A stretch of DNA of 64,000 nt, taken from Parasedimentitalea marina. Its GTDB lineage: Bacteria > Pseudomonadota > Alphaproteobacteria > Rhodobacterales > Rhodobacteraceae. Shown one piece after another: positions 37,114 through 46,828 of the stretch. Position numbers and translations under genes: made by a program. Positions within the stretch are counted from its first letter, which is position 1. Each line of letters begins with the position of its first letter. The notes under the pieces were generated by a model, which had not been told where the DNA came from, made no database searches, and worked only from the letters and a program-made list of their open reading frames with translations. The stretch is taken from the NCBI RefSeq assembly GCF_004006175.1, contig NZ_CP033219.1, forward strand, positions 4,216,001 to 4,280,000, given 5' to 3'.

Positions 37114-37770
37114 ATGGAGTCTCCCTTGATCCAGCTTTTAGTTTTAGCCGGTATTGCCGTTTTTTTGATCCTACGCCTGAAAAACGTGTTGGGCACTCGC
37201 GAAGGCTTTGAAAAGCCACCGCTGCCTAAATCAAACGGGCGCGCAGATAGGTCTGGTTTCGAAGTGATCGAAGGGGGTCCGGATCGGGACATCACCGATC
37301 ACGTGGCCGAAGACAGTACGCAAGCCAAGGCATTGAGTGCCATGAAACGTGTGGAACCCTCGTTTTCAGTAAGTGAATTCCTGCAGGGCGGGCGCGGTGC
37401 TTATGAAATGATCCTGATGGGATTTGAACGCGGTGAGCTGGATAGTATTCAGCCATTCATGTCCGAGGAAATTTTTGACAGTTTCGTCGAGGCTGTATCG
37501 CATCGTGAAGACCAGGGACTGACCATCGAGGCTGAGTTCATCGGCGTAAGGGAAACCACTGTGTTGGATGCCACGTTTGACGAGACTGAACAGCGGGCTG
37601 AAATCACAATGCGCTTTGTAGCCGAGATGACCTCGGTGGTTCGGGATCAGGGTGGTGACATTGTCGAAGGTGACGCCAAGACCGTGAAACGGCAAAAGGA
37701 CACTTGGACCTTTGCACGCAACATGGGCACGGATGATCCGAACTGGCATCTTGTCGCCACAGACGCATGA
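37114..37770 (+). CDS. Tim44-like domain protein
   Basis: A 218-residue protein with one N-terminal membrane segment (LIQLLVLAGIAVFLILRL) and a C-terminal Tim44-like domain (about 90-215, FLQGGRGAYEMILMGFERGELDSIQPFM). Bacterial relatives such as Caulobacter TimA sit in the inner membrane; their function is poorly known. I start it at ATG 37114 after GAGG. It overlaps mltA by four bases. Confidence 0.88.
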   Translation: MESPLIQLLVLAGIAVFLILRLKNVLGTREGFEKPPLPKSNGRADRSGFEVIEGGPDRDITDHVAEDSTQAKALSAMKRVEPSFSVSEFLQGGRGAYEMILMGFERGELDSIQPFMSEEIFDSFVEAVSHREDQGLTIEAEFIGVRETTVLDATFDETEQRAEITMRFVAEMTSVVRDQGGDIVEGDAKTVKRQKDTWTFARNMGTDDPNWHLVATDA

Positions 37771-38819
37771 TCAGAACGCTCCGGCGGGCTATTGGCGCCG
37801 CATGCTTGATGGGAGCCGCCATGAGTGCGACCGGAGCGAAATCTGAGACAACCTATAGCCTATTGAATTTCGGCCAACTTGATGGCTGGGCTGCTGACGA
37901 TCACGCAGCCGCGCTGAATGTGTTCGTGCAAACCTGTCGGGACTTTGATGACCCGGATTGGCTGTCCATTTGCGCAGTCGCCAAACAGCAGGACCCTGAA
38001 TCAGCACGCGCATTCTTTGAATTGCTGTTTCGACCAGTCTTAATAGAAGATGGACAAGACGCATTGTTCACCGGCTATTTCGAGCCGGAACTTGATGGCT
38101 CTCGCACGCGAAGTTCGCGCTATAGATATCCTATCTATAAAATGCCGCCCGAAGCCCGCAACGCAGGTCAATGGTTGCCGCGCCGAGACATCCTGACCAG
38201 CGGAGTGATGGAAGGAAGAGGATTGGAAATTGCCTGGGTTGACGACCCAGTCGAGTTATTTTTCCTGCAGATCCAAGGATCTGGCCGTGTGCGACTGCCC
38301 GATGGATCGACAGTTCGGGTTGGTTATGGTGGCTCCAATGGTCACAATTACCGATCAATCGGGCAAGAGCTGGTAAGGCGTGGGGTGTATTCGGTGCATC
38401 AGGTCAGTGCGCAGGTAATCAAGAATTGGGTCCGCCGGAACCCATCCGATGGACGTGAGTTGCTGATGCATAATCCAACTTACGTGTTTTTTCGCGAAGT
38501 ACGCAAAGTGGCGTCGTCCGCAGGACCATTGGGCGCAATGAACAGGTCTGTCACGACACTGCGCAGCCTGGCGGTTGATCCAAAATTTACGCCATTGGGG
38601 GCACCGGTTTGGCTTGAGAAAGACGGAGCAGAAAAAATGCGCCGTCTGATGGTTGCGCAGGATACTGGCTCGGCTATCAAGGGCGCGCAGCGGGCAGATA
38701 TTTTCTACGGAACGGGTGACGAAGCAGGGCAGGCGGCTGGCCGGTTGCGCGATCCTGGTAGAATGGTTGTGCTGCTGCCAATCCAACGAGCTTATGCGCT
38801 GCTACCGGAAGACATCTAA
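37767..38819 (+). CDS. mltA: Membrane-bound lytic murein transglycosylase A
   Basis: A 350-residue lytic transglycosylase that cleaves peptidoglycan to anhydro-muropeptides. Residues 1-26 form a signal peptide ending near SATGAKSE. The MltA core LFLLQIQGSGRVRLPDG and the C-terminal 3D domain AQDTGSAIKGAQRADIFYGTG, with the catalytic Asp, are present. No lipobox cysteine is seen in the signal, so it may be soluble. It overlaps the next gene by one base. Confidence 0.94.
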   Translation: MIRTLRRAIGAACLMGAAMSATGAKSETTYSLLNFGQLDGWAADDHAAALNVFVQTCRDFDDPDWLSICAVAKQQDPESARAFFELLFRPVLIEDGQDALFTGYFEPELDGSRTRSSRYRYPIYKMPPEARNAGQWLPRRDILTSGVMEGRGLEIAWVDDPVELFFLQIQGSGRVRLPDGSTVRVGYGGSNGHNYRSIGQELVRRGVYSVHQVSAQVIKNWVRRNPSDGRELLMHNPTYVFFREVRKVASSAGPLGAMNRSVTTLRSLAVDPKFTPLGAPVWLEKDGAEKMRRLMVAQDTGSAIKGAQRADIFYGTGDEAGQAAGRLRDPGRMVVLLPIQRAYALLPEDI

Positions 38820-39406
38820 TGACACGGCGGAAACTAACTGCAGACGAAATCGATCTCTGGCAGGAGGTCGTGAAAAAGACCGAGCGCCTGCATCACAGCG
38901 CTCATAAAGCGGCGCCCGCTTTGCCACTGCCGAAACCAAAGCCAATAAAACATCCAGTTCCGCACATAGATAGTTTTGAACTAGGCAGCCGGTCCCGGCA
39001 AAAACCGGTTAAACATGATCTAAAGCCGGCAATCACCGATCGACTATTTCGGGCTCCGGTTCAGATGGATCAAAAAGCGTTTACCCGCATGACGCGGGGC
39101 AAGCTAAAGCCCGAAGGTAAATTGGATTTGCATGGCATGCGGATCGATTCTGCGCACCCAGCACTGATCCGGTTTATTCTGTCAGCGCAAGCGTCCGGTA
39201 AGCGGTTGGTTCTGGTGGTGACAGGCAAAGGCAAAGATCGCGATGAACCCGGCCCAATTCCCACACCACGTGGGGTTCTGCGGCATCAGGTGCCACACTG
39301 GCTGGCTTTGCCTCCTCTGGCTCAGGGTGTGTTACAGGTAACACCGGCCCATATCAGCCATGGTGGTTCGGGCGCCTATTACGTTTACCTTCGCCGCACT
39401 CGATAA
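38819..39406 (+). CDS. Smr-domain protein
   Basis: A 195-residue protein with a C-terminal Smr domain: KLDLHGMRIDSAHPALIRFI and VLVVTGKGK followed by VLRHQVPHWL. This is the MutS2/SmrA-type endonuclease fold. The N-terminal about 85 residues are charged and probably flexible (Pro/Lys-rich). Nuclease activity or a role in ribosome quality control is possible but not shown. Its start overlaps the mltA stop by one base, and it ends seven bases from the convergent hydrolase. Confidence 0.9.
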   Translation: MTRRKLTADEIDLWQEVVKKTERLHHSAHKAAPALPLPKPKPIKHPVPHIDSFELGSRSRQKPVKHDLKPAITDRLFRAPVQMDQKAFTRMTRGKLKPEGKLDLHGMRIDSAHPALIRFILSAQASGKRLVLVVTGKGKDRDEPGPIPTPRGVLRHQVPHWLALPPLAQGVLQVTPAHISHGGSGAYYVYLRRTR

Positions 39407-39413
39407 ACCGACC

Positions 39414-40532
39414 TTATCTTTCATCGGATGTCGCGTTGCGTAGGCTGACTTGAGTTGCTCCGTTTGATTGGGTCACTTGTCCAGGCAATATGGTCTTGAA
39501 AGAAGCAGTTTCGCGACCAAAGGCATCGGCTGTCTTTCGGGCAGAATTCAATATAGCAATGAGCGCTGGCGACGTACCCGCCACCAAATGCCCCGACACC
39601 GCATCATCGGAAAATTCAGTGGTGTCAATTATGCTAATAGGGAGACCAGAAACAGCTTCTACTGAAGTAAGGCTACCGAGCCTTACACTGGTGTGTTTTC
39701 CGCGTAATCGATTGGAAATATTGAGAAGCTTATCTTTACTGGATACGAATACAATGAACGGTTGTGGAACGTCATCTATACGATCCATCTGGCTTCGAAA
39801 CACCTGTACATCCAGATCCGGGGACATCAAAACCACGCCGCTAAGGTTGGCAGCCGACCAACCCGGCGTTTTAATTTCAATCTGTCGCAGTGTTTCCATG
39901 ACCAAGAGCGATCCCATCGAATGGGCGATCAGGGCCACGCGACCCACACCAGCAGATCGGGTTTTTCGCAGCATATGTTCCAGTCCGTCCCGGGCAAACA
40001 GAACGCTATCTTCATCATAGGCATAGCCCAGTGGATTGCCCTGGCTAGGCCAAGAATAGATCATAGTGGCGCCTGGCAGCTGGATATCTTTTGCCAGTTG
40101 AGCCGCGCGAAAGGCGGTTTCGGTTTGGGTAGAATTGAAACCGTGCACAAACAGGGTGACCTCACGCTCGTCCCGGGGCAGGTGCGCAACATCCTCCTTT
40201 AGCCGTGCGTTAAAATCGGCCGGATCATCAAACACCCGACGTCCTGCCAAAGTAAACTGAGTTTCCGGATCTGGATTGGCATAAGCAAAATCCAGTTGTC
40301 CGGGTTGGTGGTTTGGGGGGATCGATACGGTTAGTTCCAGCAGGCTGTAATGATCAGATCTGCTTGGACCAAAATTTCCATCTGGCAAAGGTTCGCGGAC
40401 GGTAGCGGCAAAAATAGATTTGGGCGTACCGATATCCAATGCTTCGGGCACAATTGGGGAAAACGCGCGGTCACTGCAAGACGCAATGACGGTCAAGGAA
40501 ATCCCTAAAACCGTTCTAAATAGTAGTCGCAT
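39414..40532 (-). CDS. Alpha/beta hydrolase, DUF900 type, putative lipoprotein
   Basis: A 372-residue protein with an N-terminal signal ending ISLTVIASCSDR. The cysteine in ASC makes it a candidate lipoprotein. The alpha/beta hydrolase core follows: VTLFVHGFNSTQTE, the nucleophile elbow IAHSMGSLLVME, and a late HLVAGTSPA histidine. It resembles DUF900 proteins, whose substrates are unknown; an esterase or lipase is likely. It lies 81 bp after hslU, behind a hairpin. Confidence 0.85.
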   Translation of the reverse strand: MRLLFRTVLGISLTVIASCSDRAFSPIVPEALDIGTPKSIFAATVREPLPDGNFGPSRSDHYSLLELTVSIPPNHQPGQLDFAYANPDPETQFTLAGRRVFDDPADFNARLKEDVAHLPRDEREVTLFVHGFNSTQTETAFRAAQLAKDIQLPGATMIYSWPSQGNPLGYAYDEDSVLFARDGLEHMLRKTRSAGVGRVALIAHSMGSLLVMETLRQIEIKTPGWSAANLSGVVLMSPDLDVQVFRSQMDRIDDVPQPFIVFVSSKDKLLNISNRLRGKHTSVRLGSLTSVEAVSGLPISIIDTTEFSDDAVSGHLVAGTSPALIAILNSARKTADAFGRETASFKTILPGQVTQSNGATQVSLRNATSDER

Positions 40533-40569
40533 AGAAGCTCTGCCATTCTAAATTTAAAAACAGGCTATC

Positions 40570-40597
40570 GATGCCTCTGGCAATGTCCAGAGGCATC
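40570..40597 (-). terminator. Terminator downstream of hslU
   Basis: Arms 40570-40580 (GATGCCTCTGG) and 40587-40597 (CCAGAGGCATC) form an 11-bp perfect stem with a six-base loop. It lies 17 bases after the hslU stop. On the minus strand a TTTTT run follows only after about nine bases, so efficiency is uncertain. Confidence 0.65.
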
Positions 40598-40613
40598 TTT
40601 CTCAAGATTTTTC

Positions 40614-41921
40614 TTACAGTACATACCGGCTAATGTCGGCAGATTTGGTCAGTGCGCCAAGATTCTGATCAACAAAATTGGCGTCAACGACAATTTCCTC
40701 GCCGCCCCGATCCGGAGCAGAGAAGGATAGTTCTTCAAACACGCGTTCCATAACGGTGTACAATCTGCGCGCACCGATGTTCTCGACGGATTGGTTCACC
40801 TCAGCTGCGATTTTGGCCAATGCTGCGATGCCGTTGTCAGTGAAACTGACAATGACCTCTTCAGTCCCCATCAAAGCGGTATATTGCAGGGTTAACGCAT
40901 TGTCCGTTTCGGTTAGAATGCGGACAAAATCCTCTTCGGTCAATGCCCGCAGTTCCACACGGATTGGCAGTCGGCCCTGCAATTCGGGAAGCAAGTCCGA
41001 TGGTTTGGCGATGTGAAACGCGCCTGAGGCGATGAACAGGATATGGTCCGTCTTGATAGGACCGTGTTTGGTCGATACCGTGGTGCCCTCGATCAATGGC
41101 AGAAGGTCTCGCTGCACGCCTTCGCGACTGACGTCGCCGCCACGCGCATCCGATCGGGTGCAAACTTTGTCGATTTCGTCTAGGAACACGATGCCGTTTT
41201 GTTCGACGGATTCCAATGCAGTGCGGGTGACCGTTTCATCATCCAACAGCTTGTCAGCCTCTTCACCGATCAGAATATCATAGCTTTCTGAAACGGTAGT
41301 CTTGCGCCGAACACTGCGCCCGCCCATTGCTTTGCCGAACAAATCCCCCAAGTTCATCATTCCCATGTTTGATCCTGGCTGGCCTGGAACTTCAAATGAG
41401 CTCATTGGGTTGGATGTATCAGCTAAATCCAGCTCGATGATCGTATCATCAAGCTCACCCGATTTTAGTTTCTTGCGAAACATATCGCGGGTGGACCCAC
41501 GGGCGTCTTCACCTACAATGGCTTCAAGCACACGGTCTTCAGCGGCTTGATGTGCCTTGGCCTTGACGTCTTCACGCATCAACTCTCTAGTTTGTATAAT
41601 CGCGGAGTCTGCCAAATCGCGGATGATTTGTTCGACGTCGCGACCCACATAACCAACTTCAGTAAATTTCGTGGCCTCAACTTTGATAAATGGAGCGCGG
41701 GCAAGTTTAGCCAGCCGTCGAGATATCTCAGTTTTGCCAACGCCAGTAGGCCCAATCATTAGAATATTCTTGGGGTAGACTTCGTCGCGCAGGTCATCAG
41801 CCAGTTGCTTACGCCGCCACCGATTGCGCAGCGCCACGGCAACAGCGCGTTTGGCGTCATTTTGACCGATGATAAATCGATCCAGTTCAGAAACGATCTC
41901 GCGTGGGGTTAAGTCTGTCAT
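40614..41921 (-). CDS. hslU: HslU ATPase of the HslVU protease
   Basis: A 435-residue AAA+ unfoldase that feeds HslV. The N-terminal [30 protein letters not shown] is conserved. Walker [10 protein letters not shown] is at residues 57-65, Walker [11 protein letters not shown] near 243, and the GYVGRD pore motif near 90. The C-terminal DISRYVL docks into HslV. It follows hslV by 64 bp, a gap filled by an inverted repeat. Confidence 0.97.
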   Translation of the reverse strand: MTDLTPREIVSELDRFIIGQNDAKRAVAVALRNRWRRKQLADDLRDEVYPKNILMIGPTGVGKTEISRRLAKLARAPFIKVEATKFTEVGYVGRDVEQIIRDLADSAIIQTRELMREDVKAKAHQAAEDRVLEAIVGEDARGSTRDMFRKKLKSGELDDTIIELDLADTSNPMSSFEVPGQPGSNMGMMNLGDLFGKAMGGRSVRRKTTVSESYDILIGEEADKLLDDETVTRTALESVEQNGIVFLDEIDKVCTRSDARGGDVSREGVQRDLLPLIEGTTVSTKHGPIKTDHILFIASGAFHIAKPSDLLPELQGRLPIRVELRALTEEDFVRILTETDNALTLQYTALMGTEEVIVSFTDNGIAALAKIAAEVNQSVENIGARRLYTVMERVFEELSFSAPDRGGEEIVVDANFVDQNLGALTKSADISRYVL

Positions 41922-41942
41922 AGTCCGTCCTTTCGGGCAGTC

Positions 41943-41987
41943 AAAATTCTTAAGAAGAATTTTGCTAAGAATTTTCTGAAAATTCTT
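41943..41987. repeat. Four-copy 9-bp inverted repeat in the hslV-hslU gap
   Basis: AAAATTCTT (41943-41951), AAGAATTTT (41955-41963), AAGAATTTT (41967-41975) and AAAATTCTT (41979-41987) form two adjacent palindromes with three-base spacers. The last copy runs into the hslV stop codon. All copies can pair in several ways. Confidence 0.85.
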
Positions 41988-42543
41988 ATTTGGCGATGGT
42001 TTCGACAGTTAGTCTGCCATTGGTATAGACGCAGATGTCGGCCGCAATGGCCATTGCATCACGGGCCACCTGCTCGGCGGATTTATCGCTGTCCATCATC
42101 GCACGCGCCGCAGCCAGGGCAAAATTGCCACCAGAGCCAATAGCAGCAACTTCATGCTCGGGTTCCAGCACATCGCCTGCGCCGGTGATCACCAGCAGAT
42201 CTGTTCCATCAGTAACAATCAGCATCGCCTCTAGTTTTTGAAGATACTTGTCTGTGCGCCAGTCCTTGGCCAATTCAACGCTTGCTCGGGCCAATTGGCC
42301 GGGTGTGGCCTCCAGTTTGGTCTCAAGTCGTTCCAGCAATGTAAAGGCATCGGCCGTCGAGCCAGCAAAACCCGCAATAACGTCGTACCCACCTGGGGAT
42401 AAGCGGCGTACTTTGCGTGCGGTTCCCTTGATTACAGTTTGGCCCAGGGATACTTGCCCGTCACCAGCAATCACAACTTCGCCGCCTTTTTTGACGCCGA
42501 TAATTGTGGTGCCGTGCCAGCCGGGGAATTGATCGTCTGCCAT
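41986..42543 (-). CDS. hslV: HslV protease subunit
   Basis: A 185-residue threonine protease, active with HslU. The N-terminal short propeptide ends before [11 protein letters not shown], so T12 is the probable catalytic nucleophile. The motif [13 protein letters not shown] and a C-terminal [12 protein letters not shown] are normal. The start ATG has GGAGG five bases upstream. A heat-shock-like promoter can be read upstream. Confidence 0.97.
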   Translation of the reverse strand: MADDQFPGWHGTTIIGVKKGGEVVIAGDGQVSLGQTVIKGTARKVRRLSPGGYDVIAGFAGSTADAFTLLERLETKLEATPGQLARASVELAKDWRTDKYLQKLEAMLIVTDGTDLLVITGAGDVLEPEHEVAAIGSGGNFALAAARAMMDSDKSAEQVARDAMAIAADICVYTNGRLTVETIAK

Positions 42544-42569
42544 GTGTGCCTCCGTTTGATTGCCGTTTG

Positions 42570-42599
42570 TATATGGGGGTCAAAGGTCGCAGAGGCAAC
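42570..42599 (-). promoter_or_regulatory. Possible heat-shock (RpoH) promoter for hslVU
   Basis: On the minus strand, GTTGCC at 42599-42594 and CCCCATATA at 42578-42570 are separated by 15 bases. The second box fits the sigma-32 minus-10 consensus CCCCATNTA; the first is only part of CTTGAAA. It lies 27 bases upstream of the hslV start. Confidence 0.35.
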
Positions 42600-42738
42600 G
42601 GCTCACGTATTGTTAACTTGCTATGCACTGTGTGCAATACGGGCCTGCCAAACGGGCAATTGTGAGACTCACTTTGTGGTCTTACATCAGGTTCAACAAC
42701 CGACGCAGTGTCGGCTGGTAGATCAAAGGAAGCGTACC

Positions 42739-42930
42739 ATGGCATATGTAGCCGCAAACACCCAAGCTCCTCTGGGAGCAGTCGCCACTCTTCGTGTTGT
42801 AGATAGTATTCGCGAGCTGAAAAACGCTTTTGTTGCTTGGAATGACACTCGTGTCACACGCAAAGCGTTGTCCCGCTTGAGCGGAGAGCAGCTGCAAGAC
42901 ATCGGCCTGACCCGCGCTGATCTGTTCTGA
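42739..42930 (+). CDS. DUF1127 small protein
   Basis: A 63-residue protein with a C-terminal DUF1127 motif: NDTRVTRKALSRLSGEQLQDIGLTRADL. Such small arginine-rich proteins in alphaproteobacteria are linked to phosphate, RNA or stress responses in a few species; the role here is unknown. AAAGGA lies eight bases before ATG 42739. It is divergent from hslV and followed by its own terminator. Confidence 0.88.
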   Translation: MAYVAANTQAPLGAVATLRVVDSIRELKNAFVAWNDTRVTRKALSRLSGEQLQDIGLTRADLF

Positions 42931-42953
42931 TCGCGACCTAAAGTCGAAAAGTT

Positions 42954-42985
42954 AAAGCCGCCGCTCCTCCCAGGGCGGCTTTTTC
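42954..42985 (+). terminator. Terminator of the DUF1127 gene
   Basis: AAAGCCGCC (42954-42962) pairs with GGCGGCTTT (42974-42982), followed by more T. It begins 24 bases after the stop codon. Confidence 0.88.
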
Positions 42986-43033
42986 TTTGTTCGATACAAG
43001 CCAGGATTTGTATTTTGTGGACTTTAGGACATG

Positions 43034-43067
43034 AAAAAAGGGCGCCCTGTTTTAGGACGCCCTTTTT
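43034..43067. terminator. Terminator between DUF1127 and trxA
   Basis: AAAAAGGGCG and CGCCCTTTTT flank an inner CCT/AGG pair and a five-base loop, with one mismatch. A and T runs on both sides make it usable on both strands. It mainly serves trxA, whose stop is 22 bases to the right. Confidence 0.85.
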
Positions 43068-43088
43068 GTATTGAATTGATAGATCTGA

Positions 43089-43409
43089 TCAGAGTGCTTC
43101 GTTGATCCAGCTTTGCAGAGCAGATTTGGGCGCAGCACCCGATCGGTTTGAAACCACTTGGCCGTCTTTGAACAAGAACAGGGCCGGGATGCTACGCACA
43201 CCCATTGCAGCTGCAACATTCGGGTTGCTGTCCAGGTCGATCTTGGCAATTTTGACTTTGTCGCCATATTCGGTTGCCAGCTCTTCTAGAGCAGGGCCGA
43301 TCTGCTTACAGGGTCCGCACCATTCGGCCCAGAAATCCACCACTACGGGGACCGTTGAATTTTTGACTTCGGCGTCGAATGTGTCGTCTGTGACGGCTAC
43401 GGTGGACAT
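43089..43409 (-). CDS. trxA: Thioredoxin
   Basis: A 106-residue thioredoxin 1. The redox motif WCGPC has C31 and C34; cis-proline is in [10 protein letters not shown] start it at ATG 43409, giving [11 protein letters not shown] with GGAG eight bases upstream. The longer frame extends into addA and is not supported. It follows addA by 62 bp on the same strand. Confidence 0.95.
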   Translation of the reverse strand: MSTVAVTDDTFDAEVKNSTVPVVVDFWAEWCGPCKQIGPALEELATEYGDKVKIAKIDLDSNPNVAAAMGVRSIPALFLFKDGQVVSNRSGAAPKSALQSWINEAL

Positions 43410-43471
43410 AGGAATGTCTCCATGAGTATGTGGCAACTGGACTAGGAACCTAGGAATGGGTTGGCAGATCG

Positions 43472-46400
43472 TCAAGGTATCAGACGTCGCATTAACGCGT
43501 CTGACACAAGATCGTGTGGTAGCGGCATCAGGGTCGCGGTACGGGTCCATATAATAGCGGTTTCAACCTGACGGTCGGGATATATTTGCGTTAGGGCATG
43601 GGCATAGGCGCCCATTTGGCGCAGCACACCTTCGGGGCATTGCGCAGGCAAGGTTGGAACGGTGGCATTCGATTTGAAATCTACGGCAATCACTTTTTCA
43701 GGTGTCACAATCAGACGGTCAATAATCCCGTGTAAGCGTTCGCTATTCAGCTGGGCCGTTATCGTGACCTCGGCCAGGGTGTCAGAGGCAAAGACCGCGG
43801 TCATTTCAGGGTTTCGGATCACCGTTGTCGCCTCTGCCAGCAGTTCATCGCGATCATCGGCGTCTGGCAACAGGTTTTGGGCAACTTGCGCTCGGTTTTC
43901 GACTGGCACCGCCGGGAGATGTTCCAGCAATAGATGTAAACGCGATCCACGGGCCTTGGCCTGCTCCTCGTCCAGTCCCTGATCCCCGGGAAGGGCCTTG
44001 GCTCCGCCCAGATCTGATGGGCTAAGTGTGGGTGCCGGTGGCTGATAAGGGGCTGCGGGAATTGAAAATACTTTTGGAAGAACAGCTCTTTCGCGTTTGA
44101 CTACCTCATGCGGTTTGAAGTCTAAGCCATCCCAGTCACCATGCTGTAGCCGCAATCCAGGACCACCTGCAGTGTCCAGTGTCACCGCCCCGGCGTCATC
44201 CAAAGATGTTTGTACCATTTGGTACCAGCTATCACCCTCTTTCGAGAGATCGCCGGCAGCAGCTACAATCAGCCATTTCTCGGCACGTGTCAGCGCAACA
44301 TATAATAGGCGCAACCTTTCATTCTGCTGTTTCTCTTGCGCGGCCTCTTTCGAGGCGAGCATTGTTGCTGGCATTTGGGCAGTGGGAACTTTCCAAATAG
44401 GCGTATTATCGGCCAGCATAATTTCATTATCCCGAGGGGCCTGTCGCTTGGCCGTGTCGGGCAGGATCACAATGGGTGATTCCAACCCCTTGGAACCATG
44501 CACTGACATTACCCGGATCATCTCACCAGCCGCGCCCATCTGCCGTTTGATCTCCAGATCATCTGTCTGCATCCAAACCAGAAACCCGGTCAAGCTGGGA
44601 ATATCCGTGCGCTCATAGGCCAATGCCTGCGACAACAGGGCGTTGATACCGTCTTCGGCTTCGGGGCCAAGCCGGCCCAGGAGGTTTTGGCGGCCGCTGT
44701 GCCGAGTCAAAATGCGCTCAATCAGGTCAAAGGGGCGCAGAAAATCGGTCTGATTGCGAAGATCGTCAATGATCTCCATCGTTTCCGGGAAATCCGCCGC
44801 GCGATCACGTAAGGCTGTCCACAGGTATTTTGACGTTCGGCGATGGGCCAGGTTGAACAGCATTTGTTCTGACCAGCCAAAAATGGGCGACTTTAACGCA
44901 GAGGCCAGCGAGAGAGAATCCTCGGGCGTGGCAAGGAAAGAAAGCAACGCCGCCAGGTCCTTGACCGCCAGTTCAGCCCCAACCTTTAGCCGGTCGGCGC
45001 CGGCGATGGGCAGGCGGGCGGCCTTACAGGCGCGGATGATTTCGGAAAATAAATCCGAGCGTCGTTGCACCAAAATCAGAAAATCACCGGCATGGACCGG
45101 GCGACGCACAAATGTTCCACGGATTGGGCCATCTTCGGGGATGGTGGTGCCATCGTCGATCATCTGTTTTATCGATTGTGCAATGCGCTCAGCCAGAATG
45201 ACATTGTGATGGCGGGCTCCGGGCCGGTCGACCGGGTCGGTCCAGTCGCGTTCATCCTTATCATCGACCTTTTCCACGATCGGCCACAGATCAACCCGCC
45301 CTGGAAGGTCGGATTTAAAGGCCCGATGCAGCGATTCCTTATGGAACCCGGCGCGGGGGAGGTCCTGAAAGACCAGATCAACAAGCCCTAAGATAGCCGC
45401 CGACGAGCGGAACGAGAAATCGAGCGAGGCGTCTTGTAGCTCGGCCCCGGTGTCACGCAAGCGGTTGCCGAACTCGGCTCGCATACGGTCAAAGGCATCC
45501 GGATCGGCGCCTTGGAATGAATAAATTGACTGCTTTTTATCACCAACCACAAAAATCGTGCGCTCGACATCTGATCGTGCGCCCTCGCCCGAGGTGAACT
45601 CTTGTGCCAGCTTTTCGATTACATCCCATTGAACCGGACTGGTGTCTTGCGCCTCGTCGACCAGAATATGGTCGATCCCACCGTCCAGCCGGTACAACAC
45701 CCAGGCAGCGACAGCCGGATCGTTCAGAAGTTGCCGGGCCTTCAGGATCAGATCGTCAAAATCCAGCCAACCACGCAATTGTTTGCGGCGATTGTATTCT
45801 GGTACAAACGCGGTGGCGAACTGGTGCAGGTCGTGTGATTTGCGCGCTGCCACAAGGCCTAACCGCTTGGCGCGGGAATCCTCAACCCGCAACATCAGGG
45901 GTTCCAGCTGGTCCATCAACGAGGCGTGGGAATCTCGTAATTTCTTGGTGGGGAAAGACCCAACTTTGGCCGTGAACGGCTCTTTGGCGCCAGCCCCCGT
46001 CAAGAATACACTTTCCAATACTGGAAGGTCTGAAAGGGAGGGTTGAGTGATCGCAGCCAGTTTTTGCGCCGCCTTTTGATCATTGGTACCGCCGCTGACA
46101 AGCATCTCGCGGGTGCGATGTATCAGGTCTTCTTCGCCACCAAGGAAAGCCAAGGCATTCAGCGCGGTTTCGTCGAACCCGTCAGGCAGACCAAACAGCT
46201 GCAGCAGGTCTTCCCAATCTGTCGGCGTTTCGAAACCGGCCCGGCGATGACTAATAGCGGTGGTCAGTGTGTCAAAATCGCTGTCGGTGACGTGTCGCGC
46301 CAGCGCCTCGACTAAATGCGCTTGGTCGCCCTTGGCAAAATCCTCGGCGATTTCTGCCCGCAATAGGGTCGCAGCGCGATCCTCCATTTCCGAAAACTGT

Positions 46401-46828
46401 GGACTGACGCCGGCCTCTAGCGGGAAGCGACGCAATAAGGACGAGCAGAACGAGTGGATGGTTTGAATCTTTAGCCCGCCCGGGGTCTCAAGTGCGCGGG
46501 CAAATAGAGTGCGCGCTTGCGATAGCCCTTCGGGCGAAATGGCATCTTCGGCACCAAGTTCAGTCAGGGCCTTAATCAGAGGCGCATCCTCCAACATGGC
46601 CCATTCGCCAAGACGTTTGAACAGACGGTTCTGCATCTCGCTGGCGGCGGCCTTGGTATAGGTCAGGCACAGGATATGCTGTGGTTGAACCCCACGCAGC
46701 AGCAGTCGCGCCACCCGGTCGGTCAGCACCTTGGTTTTGCCAGAACCCGCATTGGCGGCCAGCCAAGTCGAAGCATCCGGACGGGCTGCGCGGTATTGCG
46801 CTTCGGATGCGGCATCGCGCTTGCTCAT
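43472..46828 (-). CDS. addA: AddA helicase-nuclease subunit
   Basis: A 1118-residue UvrD-like helicase with a C-terminal RecB-type nuclease. Walker A is [12 protein letters not shown] near residue 28, helicase motif II is [12 protein letters not shown], and motif VI is [13 protein letters not shown]. The nuclease metal site is VIAVDFKSN with D1050. With AddB it resects double-strand breaks for RecA, in place of RecBCD. I start it at ATG 46828, overlapping the addB stop by four bases. Confidence 0.96.
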   Translation of the reverse strand: MSKRDAASEAQYRAARPDASTWLAANAGSGKTKVLTDRVARLLLRGVQPQHILCLTYTKAAASEMQNRLFKRLGEWAMLEDAPLIKALTELGAEDAISPEGLSQARTLFARALETPGGLKIQTIHSFCSSLLRRFPLEAGVSPQFSEMEDRAATLLRAEIAEDFAKGDQAHLVEALARHVTDSDFDTLTTAISHRRAGFETPTDWEDLLQLFGLPDGFDETALNALAFLGGEEDLIHRTREMLVSGGTNDQKAAQKLAAITQPSLSDLPVLESVFLTGAGAKEPFTAKVGSFPTKKLRDSHASLMDQLEPLMLRVEDSRAKRLGLVAARKSHDLHQFATAFVPEYNRRKQLRGWLDFDDLILKARQLLNDPAVAAWVLYRLDGGIDHILVDEAQDTSPVQWDVIEKLAQEFTSGEGARSDVERTIFVVGDKKQSIYSFQGADPDAFDRMRAEFGNRLRDTGAELQDASLDFSFRSSAAILGLVDLVFQDLPRAGFHKESLHRAFKSDLPGRVDLWPIVEKVDDKDERDWTDPVDRPGARHHNVILAERIAQSIKQMIDDGTTIPEDGPIRGTFVRRPVHAGDFLILVQRRSDLFSEIIRACKAARLPIAGADRLKVGAELAVKDLAALLSFLATPEDSLSLASALKSPIFGWSEQMLFNLAHRRTSKYLWTALRDRAADFPETMEIIDDLRNQTDFLRPFDLIERILTRHSGRQNLLGRLGPEAEDGINALLSQALAYERTDIPSLTGFLVWMQTDDLEIKRQMGAAGEMIRVMSVHGSKGLESPIVILPDTAKRQAPRDNEIMLADNTPIWKVPTAQMPATMLASKEAAQEKQQNERLRLLYVALTRAEKWLIVAAAGDLSKEGDSWYQMVQTSLDDAGAVTLDTAGGPGLRLQHGDWDGLDFKPHEVVKRERAVLPKVFSIPAAPYQPPAPTLSPSDLGGAKALPGDQGLDEEQAKARGSRLHLLLEHLPAVPVENRAQVAQNLLPDADDRDELLAEATTVIRNPEMTAVFASDTLAEVTITAQLNSERLHGIIDRLIVTPEKVIAVDFKSNATVPTLPAQCPEGVLRQMGAYAHALTQIYPDRQVETAIIWTRTATLMPLPHDLVSDALMRRLIP

